DNA from: Bacteroidota bacterium
Lineage (GTDB): Bacteria; Bacteroidota; Bacteroidia; Chitinophagales; Chitinophagaceae
Assembly: GCA_013286425.1 (NCBI GenBank)
Contig: JABDFS010000016.1
Span: forward strand, 2,501 to 43,453
Length of the DNA: 40,953 nt
Direction of reading: 5' to 3'
This document shows positions 1 through 10,098 of the stretch, one piece after another; position 1 is the stretch's first letter; every line of letters begins with the position of its first letter. The notes under the pieces are model-generated. The model ran no database searches. It worked only from the letters and a program-made list of their open reading frames with translations, and had not been told where the DNA came from. The translations under genes were made by a program, and so were the position numbers.

Positions 1-1986
<1,986 letters not shown>

Positions 1987-2058
1987 ATTTTATTTTTTGG
2001 TTTTTCCAAAGAAAATTAGTTTTCTCTGTGACGAAAGCTTTTCCAATATGACATTATT

Positions 2059-2085
2059 TAATTATTAATTATCAATTAATAATTA
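2059..2085. repeat. Perfect AT-rich inverted repeat in the 23S-5S spacer
   Basis: TAATTATTAATT (2059-2070) is followed by ATC and then its exact reverse complement AATTAATAATTA (2074-2085). This gives a 12-bp stem of only A-T pairs with a 3-nt loop. The rest of the spacer (1987-2091) holds no tRNA or other recognisable feature. Confidence 0.8.
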
Positions 2086-2091
2086 CCTTTT

Positions 2092-2204
2092 TATGGTGGT
2101 TTTGCCAAGGGTGTTCACCTCTTCCCATACCGAACAGAGAAGTTAAGCCCCTTATGGCCGATGGTACTGCACAGAAATGCGGGAGAGTAGGTAGCTGCCG
2201 TATT
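2092..2204 (+). rRNA. 5S ribosomal RNA
   Basis: The conserved 5S core CCATACCGAACAGAGAAGTTAAG lies at about 2125-2147 and GGGAGAGTAGGTAGCTGCC at about 2181-2199. The ends TATGGTGG and CTGCCGTA can pair as helix I. The gene follows 23S by about 105 bp, the usual operon order. Ends are good to within a few bases. Confidence 0.95.
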
Positions 2205-2210
2205 TATTAA

Positions 2211-2240
2211 AAGCCTCACAGTAATGTGGGGCTTTTTTGT
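2211..2240 (+). terminator. Rho-independent terminator of the rRNA operon
   Basis: AAGCCTCACA pairs with TGTGGGGCTT across a GTAA loop (10 bp, one G-U pair) and is followed by a T6 run. It starts a few bases after the 5S gene. Confidence 0.9.
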
Positions 2241-2277
2241 TTCAGAACTGGTTTAACTGAATGTGTTGAATCAATAC

Positions 2278-3195
2278 TCATATTCTTAATTCTTTCAGAA
2301 TGGCTTCGTTTGAAGAAATATTACATTCATATTCAACTCCAACTTTTAACGCACAATTTTCCTTGACGTGTCCAACAGGAAAATCAAAACATACAGGATA
2401 ATCATATTCTTTTATCTTATCAAGAATTATATCGTACACTTCCTGGCCAAAAGAAATGATTGTGTCTTTCATGTCGGTAAATTTTCCAACAATAAATCCT
2501 GCAAGATTATCTAATTTACCTGCACGTTTTAGTTGTATCAACATGCGGTCAATATTGTATTTGTATTCACCGATATCTTCAATAAAAAGAATTTTATTTT
2601 TTGTATTGATGTCTGATGATGAACCGATGATGTGTGCAAGCAGTGCAAGGTTTCCACCAACCAGTTCTCCTTTGCAAATTCCATTTCTGTTTAAAGTATG
2701 CGAGCCAATTTCGTATGATTGGTGTTTGCCTGTTAAACTATCAAAAATGGATTGAATATACTCCTCACTTTCTTCAAGCTCGTTAAATGCAGCAGCCATG
2801 GGCGCATGTAACGAAGCAACGTTGAAGTTGGAATAAATATGTGCGTGCAATAAAGTAATATCGCTGTAACCAATTATCCATTTTGGGTGCTGGATAAATT
2901 TTTCAAAACTGATGTCGTCAATTATTCTACTCAATCCATAACCACCTCTTGCGCACATGATCGCTTTTATAGTTGAATCATCCAGCATTGATTGTAAATC
3001 GTTCAACCTTTCTTTATCGGTTCCTGAAAAATAATTGATTTGATTGCCTAATGTTTTCCCACGCCTAACGTTAAAACCCCAGGATTGTAATGTATGAATG
3101 CATCTTTGCATTTTTTCCATCGGCATATAACCTGAAGGACAAACCATTCCAATCGTATCTCCCTGTTTTAAATATGGAGGAAGCTTTACCATCAC
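2278..3195 (-). CDS. LD-carboxypeptidase, peptidase family S66
   Basis: A 305-residue protein of the S66 family (LdcA/MccF type), serine peptidases that trim the terminal D-Ala from the L,D bond of murein tetrapeptides during peptidoglycan recycling, or cleave related amide substrates. Visible motifs are CARGGYGLSRI (81-91), the nucleophile Ser111 in GYSD, the GGNLALLAH segment (180-188), Glu206 in LFIEDIG, and His276 in PVGHVKEN; Ser-Glu-His is the family triad. The length matches the family (about 300). No signal peptide is seen, so it is probably cytoplasmic. The start is either of two adjacent ATGs (3195 or 3192). It is divergent from the lipoprotein gene with only about 42 bp between them, so the promoters must be close or overlapping. 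MccF-like immunity function cannot be told apart from recycling by sequence alone. Confidence 0.88.
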   Translation of the reverse strand: MMVKLPPYLKQGDTIGMVCPSGYMPMEKMQRCIHTLQSWGFNVRRGKTLGNQINYFSGTDKERLNDLQSMLDDSTIKAIMCARGGYGLSRIIDDISFEKFIQHPKWIIGYSDITLLHAHIYSNFNVASLHAPMAAAFNELEESEEYIQSIFDSLTGKHQSYEIGSHTLNRNGICKGELVGGNLALLAHIIGSSSDINTKNKILFIEDIGEYKYNIDRMLIQLKRAGKLDNLAGFIVGKFTDMKDTIISFGQEVYDIILDKIKEYDYPVCFDFPVGHVKENCALKVGVEYECNISSNEAILKELRI

Positions 3196-3237
3196 ATTTT
3201 ATTTATTCTTTTCAAAATAAAATTATTTTTATCAGTA

Positions 3238-4191
3238 ATGATAATGTGTAATAAGAATATAAAAATTTTGCTGCTTGCGATGATTACTCTTACCGCATGT
3301 GAAGCGAATAATACTTCATCGCAACAAAAAATAGCAGACACAAAAGCTGGTAACCATTTAGCTGCAGCAAGGATTTTTTTGTTTGATGATACAAAGGCTG
3401 AAACAGCAGGCAATGCAGATTGGGTGATTGATGCAGATAATGGATTAGCTAAACGTTTGCCAACTCCACTGCAGGAAAATATTACTACTTCAACACCTGA
3501 AACGTATTGGACAGGTGCATTATCATCCTGGGGTATTGCATTGGTTAAATTGAAGCAACATGTAGAAACTTTACAGGAGAATAATCACATTACTTATAAT
3601 GATGTAAAGAACGCGCAAGACCTTTCGCATTACAATGTTTTTATTGTTGATGAACCAAATATTCGTTTTACTGATGATGAAAAAACTGCTATCATCAACT
3701 TTGTAAAAAATGGCGGCGGGTTATTTATGATATCAGACCATAATCATTCAGACAGGAATAATGATGGATGGGATTCACCTGCCATCTGGAATGATCTGAT
3801 GAACAACAATTCAATTCAAAAAGACCCTTTTGGTTTTTTTATTTATCTAACTAATATCAGTCAAAAATCTTCTAACATTACAACTGTTGCAAATTCAATA
3901 ACACAAGGTTCGCAGGGCAATATTTCTTCTTTACAATTCAATAATGGTGCAACCATAACACTTACTTCGTCAGCAGCTAAAGGTTTGTTCTGGATGAATA
4001 ATTTTTCTCAAAACAATATTCGTGTAATGGCTGCTTACAGCACATTTGGCAAAGGTCGCATTGTTGTGATAGGGGATAGTTCACCGATGGATGATGGCAC
4101 CGGCGCAAATGATAACAAACTGCATAATGACTGGACAAACCATTCAAACTTTTTTATGAATGCTTCGTTATGGCTGGCTAAGCTGCAATAA
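3238..4191 (+). CDS. Secreted lipoprotein with a GATase-like/DUF4350-like domain
   Basis: A 317-residue protein with a lipoprotein signal: a basic start, the hydrophobic stretch ILLLAMITLTAC, and a lipobox Cys near residue 21, so it should be lipid-anchored. The body contains a segment reading YNVFIVDEPNIRFTDDE, then VKNGGGLFMISDHNHSD, and near the end GKGRIVVIGDSSPMDDG. This alternation of beta strand and glycine turn resembles the class I glutamine-amidotransferase-like fold of ThuA and DUF4350 proteins. No catalytic Cys-His-Glu triad is recognisable, so no enzymatic role is claimed; binding to a sugar or envelope component is possible. The start could also be the ATG at 3244. The gene stands alone, divergent from the S66 peptidase and convergent with the metZ-like gene. 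Confidence 0.7.
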   Translation: MIMCNKNIKILLLAMITLTACEANNTSSQQKIADTKAGNHLAAARIFLFDDTKAETAGNADWVIDADNGLAKRLPTPLQENITTSTPETYWTGALSSWGIALVKLKQHVETLQENNHITYNDVKNAQDLSHYNVFIVDEPNIRFTDDEKTAIINFVKNGGGLFMISDHNHSDRNNDGWDSPAIWNDLMNNNSIQKDPFGFFIYLTNISQKSSNITTVANSITQGSQGNISSLQFNNGATITLTSSAAKGLFWMNNFSQNNIRVMAAYSTFGKGRIVVIGDSSPMDDGTGANDNKLHNDWTNHSNFFMNASLWLAKLQ

Positions 4192-4202
4192 ATAAATCCC
4201 TA

Positions 4203-4240
4203 CATCAGAAATCAAAAAATCAGAGATCAACAAATCAACC
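4203..4240. repeat. Degenerate 7-8 bp tandem repeat (ATCARAA-like)
   Basis: Units beginning ATCA follow one another every 7 or 8 bases (ATCAGAA, ATCAAAAA, ATCAGAG, ATCAACA, then AATCAAC) just past the lipoprotein gene, running into the stop codon of the metZ-like gene. It resembles simple repeats common in Bacteroidota intergenic DNA. Confidence 0.5.
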
Positions 4241-5411
4241 CAATGCTTGGTTCAGATCATTAATAATATCTTCAACATATTCCAATCCAACAGAAATTCT
4301 GATCAGGCCTGGCGTTATACCAACATTCAATCTTTCCTGTTCTGTGAGTTTGGAATGTGTTGTACTTGCCGGGTGTGATGCAATGCTTCTTGTATCGCCA
4401 AGATTGGCTGTCATAGAAAGCATCTTCAAACTATTTAAAAACTTTCTGCCACTTTCAATACCACCTTTTACTTCAAAACAAACAATACCACCACCGGCTT
4501 TCATTTGTTTTTTTTGCAATGGCATATTGCGGATGATCTTCCATAAAAGGATATTTAACCCACTCAACATTTTTATGCTGTTTCAATGCCTGCGCAACTT
4601 TCATTGCATTCTCACAATGACGTTGTAAACGCACATCCAGTGTTTCCAAACTCTTGCTCAACACCCATGCATTGAATGGAGATAAAGACGGACCCGTATT
4701 CCTGCTGAATAAATAAATATCTTTTATCAATTCTTTTTTACCCACAATAACACCGCCTAAAACGCGGCCTTGCCCATCAATCCATTTGGTTGCAGAATGC
4801 ACAATTAAATCAGCACCATATTCAATTGGCTTTTGTAATAAAGGCGTAGCAAAACAATTATCAACATTCAGTATTAAATTATGTCGCTTCGAAAAATTGC
4901 CTGCCCATTCCAGATCTATAATTTCCAGTTGCGGATTTGTAGGTGTTTCCAGGTAAATCATTTTACTGTTTGACTTCACTGCTTTTTCCCATGCATCTTT
5001 ATCATTTGCATCAACCAACGTTGTTTCAATCCCATATCGTGGTAAAAATTTTGTAACCATTGTATGCGTGCTTCCAAACACTGAACTGCAACATATTAAA
5101 TGATCGCCCTGTTTCAGTAATGCAAATATTGATGCGAATACTGCAGCCATTCCTGTTGCAGTAGCATATCCGGCTTCAGCACCTTCCAATGCACACATCT
5201 TTTTTATAAATTCATCAACGTTCGGATTGGTAAAACGGCTGTAAATATTTTCATCATTCTCATCTGCAAATGCAGCACGCATGGTTTCCGCCTCATCGAA
5301 TGTAAAACTACTGGTTAAGTACAAAGGTGTTGAATGCTCGCTTTCATCTGTTCTCGGAATCTGTATTCTTATCGCTTCGGTTATAGAATTTAATTTGTTT
5401 GCTTCGCTCAT
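4235..5411 (-). pseudogene. metZ: O-succinylhomoserine sulfhydrylase / cystathionine gamma-synthase, frameshifted
   Basis: A PLP-dependent trans-sulfuration enzyme of methionine/cysteine synthesis (Cys/Met metabolism family). The upstream frame (5411 to 4473) carries YSRFTNP (57-63), the PLP-site Asp184 in NVDNCFATP, and the PLP lysine K209 in HSATKW. It reads through [10 protein letters not shown] (292-301) and then goes out of frame to a stop after LF. The rest of the protein ([18 protein letters not shown] to the C-terminal NQALG) lies in another frame, ending at 4235. The switch is at an A8 tract (4508-4515). With seven A's the two parts join into one protein of about 391 residues, the normal family length. 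So this is a one-base insertion: a real mutation, a sequencing error, or a slippage site. MetZ is preferred over MetB by resemblance only. Confidence 0.8.
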
Positions 5412-5503
5412 TATTATCGGTTGTTGCTTTTAAATATTTTTTTGTTGACTATGCCATTATTGAGTGCATCATTTATTTTTTATTCCTCAGTTTTTTTGTT
5501 ATC

Positions 5504-5550
5504 GGCTGCATCAATTCAATCAAGCACGGTTGCATCGTACACTTTTGCTG
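5504..5550 (-). repeat. Interspersed repeat, copy 1
   Basis: Read on the minus strand this has AAAAGTGTACGATGCAACC followed by GTGCTTGATTGAATTGATG and CAGCC. Its 3' half matches 29974-30003 at about 27 of 31 positions. It sits between the osmC stop and the metZ-like start. Together with 5412-5503, which shows no other recognisable feature, it fills that 143-bp gap. Confidence 0.65.
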
Positions 5551-5554
5551 CATG

Positions 5555-5992
5555 TCATTGTGCAACTTCAGGCTTCTCTACTTTCACGCTCCATTTTATT
5601 TCAGCACCCGCTCTTCTTAAAGTTTCAGCAACGGAGCAATATTTATTAATTGATAATTCCACTGCACGCTGTGCTTTGCCTTCTTCCACATCACCATAAA
5701 TAATAAACTCAAGTTCTACGTGCTTCCATACCGACGGTTCAACACCATGTTCCCTTTCACCATGCACAATCGTTTTATAATCTGTAACATTCTGTCTCTG
5801 CTTTTTTAAAATTGATATCACATCCATACCGCTGCAACCTGCAAGCGACATCAATAACATCTGCATTGGCCGCACACCAAAACCATTACCTCCATGTTCG
5901 GGACTGTTATCAATCTTCACCGATTGCCCGTATGCATCTTTCACTTCAAAACCATAATCACCATGCACTCTTGTTAATTCAACTTTTATCAT
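5555..5992 (-). CDS. OsmC/Ohr-family peroxiredoxin-like protein
   Basis: A 145-residue OsmC-family protein. Members are small dimeric thiol peroxidases that reduce organic hydroperoxides, or related proteins of unclear substrate. The two redox cysteines are visible: Cys53 in SLAGCSGMDV and Cys119 in INKYCSVAE. The GGNGFGVRPMQ stretch (34-44) precedes the first one, as in the family. The length is typical. Upstream of a metZ-like gene on the same strand, but with a 143-bp gap holding a repeat, so cotranscription is uncertain. It is the YhfA-like branch more probably than Ohr, judged from the motif spacing. Confidence 0.85.
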   Translation of the reverse strand: MIKVELTRVHGDYGFEVKDAYGQSVKIDNSPEHGGNGFGVRPMQMLLMSLAGCSGMDVISILKKQRQNVTDYKTIVHGEREHGVEPSVWKHVELEFIIYGDVEEGKAQRAVELSINKYCSVAETLRRAGAEIKWSVKVEKPEVAQ

Positions 5993-6124
5993 ACCTTATG
6001 ATTTTCCGCAAAAGTATTGTTTAGAATTGTTTGCAGTTATCTAAATTTTGCAGGTATAGTTTATTTGTTTTCATTTATTACATGTTTTATTTTTAGTGTT
6101 CTTCTCACAAAAACCACATGCTAT

Positions 6125-7717
6125 ATGAAAAAAGATCTTTCCGGAAACAATGATTCATTATTGCACGAAACTAACAATGCAGAAAATGCTTCTTGTTCAT
6201 CAAAACAAATGGACAGGCGCAAGTTTGTATCCCTTACCGCCACTGCTGCTGCAGCGTTCACTATTGTTCCAAGACATGTTTTGGGCAGAGGATATATTGC
6301 ACCAAGCGATAAAATTACACTTGCATATATCGGTACCGGCACTGAGGGCATTCGCGAAATGTTGCCCATGCTACAGGTACCGGAAATACAGATCGTTGCT
6401 GTCTGCGATCCGCAAAAAGAAGCACGCGGTTACCGCGATTGGGGAACAACTTACCTGCGTGATGCAATACGAAAAACATTAAACGATGCTAACTGGCAAC
6501 CCGGCGGTGATGGAATAATTCCGGGTGGCCGCGATTGCGGACAGAACATCGTTAATGCATATTATTCAAACCAAAAAGATACAGGTTACAAAGGTTGTGA
6601 TGCCTATGAAGATGTGCGCGAGTTATTGAATAAAGGAAAAGATATTGATGCCGTAAAAATTATGACGCCCGATCATTTACATGGCGTTCTCTCGATTGCA
6701 GCAATGAAACGCGGCAAACATGTAATGATGCATAAACCACTATCTAACCGTTTGCTGGAAGGGAAAAAAGTTATTGAAACTGCGCGCAACAGTAAAGTTA
6801 TTACGCATTTTCTTCCGTGGGATTCTAATGGTTCTATGGACCAGGTGATACAATGGATAAGTGCCGGCGCCATTGGTAATTTACTGGAAGTGCATAACTG
6901 GACAAACAGGCCTGTTTGGCCGCAGTATGCAAACCTGCCAACCGATAAACCATCGGTGCCGCAAGGCTTTAACTGGGATTTATGGTTAGGCCCGGAAGCT
7001 ATGCGCGATTATAGTCCTGATTATACAAACATGGTATTTCGCGGCTGGTATGATTTCGGTGGAGGCGCAATGGCAGACATGGGTCATTATAGTTTGTGGA
7101 CTGTTTTTAATGCATTAAAACTTACATCACCAACAATGGTGCAACCGTATCGTTCACATGTAGTTGATTTCAATGGTTCAGTGCCATTCAGAATAAATAA
7201 TGATTTTGCTTTTCCGTATGCAAGCATGGTACGTTTTAAATATCCTGCAAACGGCAATCGCGGTCCTGTAGATTTATGTTGGTATGATGGCGGTATGCGG
7301 CCGCCAACACCCATTGAATTAATGAGCGCAGGAAAAGATCTGGAACAGGAAGGAATGATGTTCGTTGGTGATAAGGGAAAAATACTTGCAGGATTTAATG
7401 TGCAAAACCCTGTTATTTTATCAGGTACTTTAACTGATGACAAAGCCGGCAAAAGCATTGGCTCAACAAGCGGCGGCAACAGCGAATTGCAACCATTAAA
7501 AGATTTTGCCGCAGCCTGTAAATCAGGCAAACAAAATCCGGGAAGTTTTGCAGAAGCTGAATATTTAACGGAAGCAGTGAATTTATATGCTGTTGGCTTG
7601 CGCACCAATAAAGTTTTGTTATATGATGCCGCCCAGCAAAAAATTACGAACAACGATGCGGCAAACAAATATTTATCACGCGCGTATCGTGATGGCTGGA
7701 ACCCGGATACTATTTAA
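6125..7717 (+). CDS. Tat-exported Gfo/Idh/MocA-family oxidoreductase
   Basis: An NAD(P)-dependent sugar oxidoreductase of the Gfo/Idh/MocA type, about 530 residues from the chosen ATG. The N-terminus has a twin-arginine signal: DRRKFVSL (Arg31-Arg32), then an alanine-rich core TATAAAAF, so the protein should be exported folded with its cofactor. The Rossmann glycine motif is YIGTGTEG (68-75), followed by VAVCDP (91-96). The family's conserved Lys-Pro is in HKP (201-203), after TPDHLHGVLSIAAMKRGKH. The ORF extends upstream to 6017, but that stretch has no signal-like start. An ATG at 6209, directly at MDRRKF, is also possible. The next gene is another exported sugar enzyme, which suggests a joint periplasmic role. 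The substrate is unknown. Confidence 0.85.
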   Translation: MKKDLSGNNDSLLHETNNAENASCSSKQMDRRKFVSLTATAAAAFTIVPRHVLGRGYIAPSDKITLAYIGTGTEGIREMLPMLQVPEIQIVAVCDPQKEARGYRDWGTTYLRDAIRKTLNDANWQPGGDGIIPGGRDCGQNIVNAYYSNQKDTGYKGCDAYEDVRELLNKGKDIDAVKIMTPDHLHGVLSIAAMKRGKHVMMHKPLSNRLLEGKKVIETARNSKVITHFLPWDSNGSMDQVIQWISAGAIGNLLEVHNWTNRPVWPQYANLPTDKPSVPQGFNWDLWLGPEAMRDYSPDYTNMVFRGWYDFGGGAMADMGHYSLWTVFNALKLTSPTMVQPYRSHVVDFNGSVPFRINNDFAFPYASMVRFKYPANGNRGPVDLCWYDGGMRPPTPIELMSAGKDLEQEGMMFVGDKGKILAGFNVQNPVILSGTLTDDKAGKSIGSTSGGNSELQPLKDFAAACKSGKQNPGSFAEAEYLTEAVNLYAVGLRTNKVLLYDAAQQKITNNDAANKYLSRAYRDGWNPDTI

Positions 7718-7741
7718 TTGTCTGAACCTGGATTTATAAGA

Positions 7742-7782
7742 TTACTGGATTATCAGGATTATGTTTTGCTTCTTTCATCACC
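7742..7782. repeat. Degenerate 8-9 bp repeat (GGATTA-like)
   Basis: GGATTTATAAGATTACTGG then GATTATCAGGATTATG: a GATT core returns every 8 or 9 bases in the gap between the oxidoreductase and the isomerase gene. The remainder of the 98-bp gap shows nothing else. Confidence 0.45.
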
Positions 7783-7815
7783 ATTCAAATTTTAAAATCA
7801 CATCAACAAACTTTT

Positions 7816-8679
7816 ATGAATAACATTAATCGCCGTTCATTCATTAAAAAAACTTCACTGAGTTTAGGCGCTGCTTTTGCTTTAGCTCAATTGCCAAAAG
7901 AATTATTTGCAGCCGCTGCTAAAAATGATATGCCGCTTGGCTTTCAATCATGGACTGTAAAAGAAATGCTGGGTAAAGATTTTACAGGTACGCTGAAAAC
8001 CATGTCAGATATGGGTTATAAGCTGATTGAATTGTGTTCACCGAAAGGCTATGCGCAAATTGGTTTTGGGTTTCTTTCCAGCATGAAAACCGCAGACATT
8101 AAGAAAACTATTAATGATGCGGGGCTTGAATGCCCGAGTTGTCATTTTGGTTTTGGCGAATTTGCTGATGATAAGATTAATGATTCAATTCAGTTTGCAC
8201 ATGATATGGGCTTAACACAAATGATATGTTCAACATTCTGGTTGCCTAAAACATCAACACTAAGCGATTACCAGGCTGCTGCAGATAAACTAAATAAAGC
8301 AGCGGAAAAAATAAATGCAGCCGGTATACAAACGGGCTTTCATAACCATGATTTTGAATTTGCAACTTTAGATGGACAATTAATTTACGATGCATTGATG
8401 CAAAAGTTTGATGCAACCCTTGTGAAGATGCAGTTTCAAACTGAAGTGATAAATCTTGGTTATAAAGCAGCAGATTATTTTAAGAAATACCCGGGCAGAT
8501 TTATTTCATCACATTTATCAGACTGGACTGCAGATAAAAAAGAAGTACCTATTGGGCAGGGTGTGATTGACTGGAAAGAATTTTTTAAAGCTGCAAAGAA
8601 AACTGGTGTGAAGAATTATTTTGTTGAAATGGATTTTGATAAGTTCAAAGACAGCATTGCTTACATACATTCAATGTAG
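7816..8679 (+). CDS. Tat-exported sugar phosphate isomerase/epimerase-like protein
   Basis: A 287-residue TIM-barrel protein of the xylose isomerase-like / AP-endonuclease-2-like superfamily. It begins with a twin-arginine signal (NRRSFIKKTSLSLGAAFALA, Arg6-Arg7). Typical features are MPLGFQSWTVKEM at the first strand, FHNHDFEF in the middle with metal-ligand His/Asp/Glu candidates, HLSDW near residue 235, and the late YFVEMDFD with a likely Glu ligand. Such proteins isomerise, epimerise or cleave keto-sugars using a divalent metal. It lies 98 bp after the oxidoreductase gene on the same strand, and the pair recurs in Bacteroidota and Planctomycetes. The exact reaction cannot be read from sequence. 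Confidence 0.82.
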   Translation: MNNINRRSFIKKTSLSLGAAFALAQLPKELFAAAAKNDMPLGFQSWTVKEMLGKDFTGTLKTMSDMGYKLIELCSPKGYAQIGFGFLSSMKTADIKKTINDAGLECPSCHFGFGEFADDKINDSIQFAHDMGLTQMICSTFWLPKTSTLSDYQAAADKLNKAAEKINAAGIQTGFHNHDFEFATLDGQLIYDALMQKFDATLVKMQFQTEVINLGYKAADYFKKYPGRFISSHLSDWTADKKEVPIGQGVIDWKEFFKAAKKTGVKNYFVEMDFDKFKDSIAYIHSM

Positions 8680-8682
8680 ATA

Positions 8683-9453
8683 TCAGGCAGGTTGTTGATG
8701 AAATATCTTCGTCATCAAATCGAATAATCCAGGATGATTTTCTTTGAAGCGATCAGGAGAGCTAAAAAAATATTCTGATGCCACCGCGAAGAACTCAGCT
8801 TTATTAGTGGCACCATAAATATTTATATCAGACTTTCCTTCTTTCATCTTTTCTATTTCTTCACTCATGTAATTTATCCATGGAATAGTATATTGTTTAT
8901 GTAGTAATTCTTCAGGTATTCCATCTGTATCGCCGTCGGCTTTATCCAGCAAATGCACAAATTCATGAATGCCTGTATTATTTTTTGATAACTCGTTTGC
9001 AAAACCTTGTCTCAATGCAGGCAATGAAAGTATCATCATCCTTTGCATAGAGCCGGTGCCAATCATGCCTAATACATTTCTATCTTCACCGGTAACAGAA
9101 AAATTATCCATGTTAAATGTATCGGCATACAACAACACATCAGCTAAGTTGTAATAATGCCAGTCGAAACCAAATGCAGGTATAACGGCACTTGATGCAA
9201 CTAACAACTTGTCCAGTTCAGTTATTTCAGTATTTACGCCGTGAATTCTTACGTAAGAAAGAAAATCTTTTATTTTTTCTTCGAAACGTAATTTATCTGC
9301 ATCACTAAGCTTATTATAATAATCCACATGTTCATTCAGCAGTTCACGAAAGTTACCAGGCAATGCAATTGCATTATTGTTTGAACTTTTGTTACGCAAG
9401 ATGAAAAATGCAATAACAGATACAGCTACAAGAAATATAATAAGTCCAGCCAT
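8683..9453 (-). CDS. mtfA: MtfA-like zinc peptidase (M90 family)
   Basis: A 256-residue protein like E. coli MtfA, a zinc metallopeptidase that binds the repressor Mlc and affects glucose-PTS expression; in organisms without Mlc its target is unknown. The zinc site is HEFVH (163-167), with Glu227 in FFAVASEYFF as the probable third ligand. Unlike E. coli MtfA, the first 20 residues form a transmembrane helix (AGLIIFLVAVSVIAFFI), so this form is membrane-anchored with the peptidase domain on one side. It is convergent with the isomerase gene, with only a few bases between the stops, and divergent from the Smr gene. The symbol is by family resemblance. Confidence 0.75.
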   Translation of the reverse strand: MAGLIIFLVAVSVIAFFILRNKSSNNNAIALPGNFRELLNEHVDYYNKLSDADKLRFEEKIKDFLSYVRIHGVNTEITELDKLLVASSAVIPAFGFDWHYYNLADVLLYADTFNMDNFSVTGEDRNVLGMIGTGSMQRMMILSLPALRQGFANELSKNNTGIHEFVHLLDKADGDTDGIPEELLHKQYTIPWINYMSEEIEKMKEGKSDINIYGATNKAEFFAVASEYFFSSPDRFKENHPGLFDLMTKIFHQQPA

Positions 9454-9539
9454 GTTTGTATTATAACAATTGCAAGATAAGTTTAGATAAGATTTTTTTG
9501 GTGATGTTATCTTTTGATATGTTTACTTATAAAATTAAA

Positions 9540-9797
9540 ATGATGGCACGCATTAAGGTTGACCTGCATGATATTTATAATAACAGTCCTGCTATTGATA
9601 AAGCTTTGAAGCAGGCATTTGATGATGCCGTACAAAAAAAGATTCGCGAAGTGGAAATAATTCCCGGCAAAGGCAGCGGACAGCTGCGCAAAAAAGTTGA
9701 ACGCTTTTTACAGCAACCGCATATAAAACCTTTATATCACCGCATAGAAAACGACAGTAAAAACTTTGGAAGATTGTTTGTGTATTTTAAGTTTTAG
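9540..9797 (+). CDS. Small Smr-domain protein
   Basis: A stand-alone Smr domain of about 85 residues (MARIKVDLHDIYNNSPAIDKA...). Smr domains occur at the C-terminus of MutS2 and in free-standing proteins, and act as nucleases or nucleic-acid binders; recent work ties them to collided-ribosome rescue. The conserved VDLHDI near the N-terminus and EIIPGKGSGQLRKKV (the GKGSG loop) are clear. The ORF runs from 9456, but the residues before MMARIK are non-homologous-looking, so the ATG at 9540 or 9543 is preferred. An ATG at 9519 is also possible. The matching element TATCTTTT lies at about 9508-9515. It is divergent from mtfA. Confidence 0.75.
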   Translation: MMARIKVDLHDIYNNSPAIDKALKQAFDDAVQKKIREVEIIPGKGSGQLRKKVERFLQQPHIKPLYHRIENDSKNFGRLFVYFKF

Positions 9798-9807
9798 CAA
9801 AGCAGTT

Positions 9808-10071
9808 TTACATCTTTAAATACTTTTTCAATTCTGTTTCAATCATTGAACAACCCAGGAACATTGGTTTATCAGTAATGTCAATATTAAGCGTTGCACC
9901 ACTGACAGTATAATTTCCTTTTATTTCGCCTACGAATGTTGAAAGAGAAAATTCGCCGTTGTTAACATCGCCGTTAAAATTTCCGCCTGCACCTGCAATG
10001 CCTGATTGTGCTGCATTAATAATATCTGAAACATTCCCTGAAAATGGTATTGAAAAATTGCATTTAGACAT
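9808..10071 (-). CDS. Small conserved-looking protein of unknown function
   Basis: An 87-residue protein, not recognised as a named family. It reads MSKCNFSIPFSG, then glycine/asparagine-rich alternating hydrophobic segments (GAGGNFNGDVNNGEFSLSTF, GEIKGNYTVSGATLNIDI) that look like a small beta-sheet fold, and ends in SMIETELKKYL, an amphipathic helix. There is no signal peptide. Cys4 and Cys74 are the only cysteines. I recall very similar short proteins in other Bacteroidota but no functional study. It is convergent with the Smr gene and just downstream of the thiamine-binding-like gene on the same strand, with 27 bp between them, so a two-gene unit is plausible. Confidence 0.55.
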   Translation of the reverse strand: MSKCNFSIPFSGNVSDIINAAQSGIAGAGGNFNGDVNNGEFSLSTFVGEIKGNYTVSGATLNIDITDKPMFLGCSMIETELKKYLKM

Positions 10072-10098
10072 AATATTATTTTTTATGATTAAGCAATG

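Noticed and set aside
1987..2091. tRNA gene in the 23S-5S spacer.
   Set aside because: The gap is too short and has no cloverleaf features; only the AT palindrome is visible.
4508..4515. Programmed -1 frameshift in metZ at the A-tract.
   Set aside because: A -1 shift leads to a stop within three codons; only +1 (or seven A's) restores the frame, which does not match a classical -1 site.
5412..5503. SAM riboswitch ahead of the metZ-like gene.
   Set aside because: No S-box-like conserved core or terminator hairpin could be recognised; the gap is mostly a repeat and AT-rich DNA.
6017..6124. Longer start of the Gfo/Idh/MocA gene.
   Set aside because: The extra hydrophobic stretch precedes a normal twin-arginine signal and overlaps the region needed for the promoter; the ATG at 6125 fits better.
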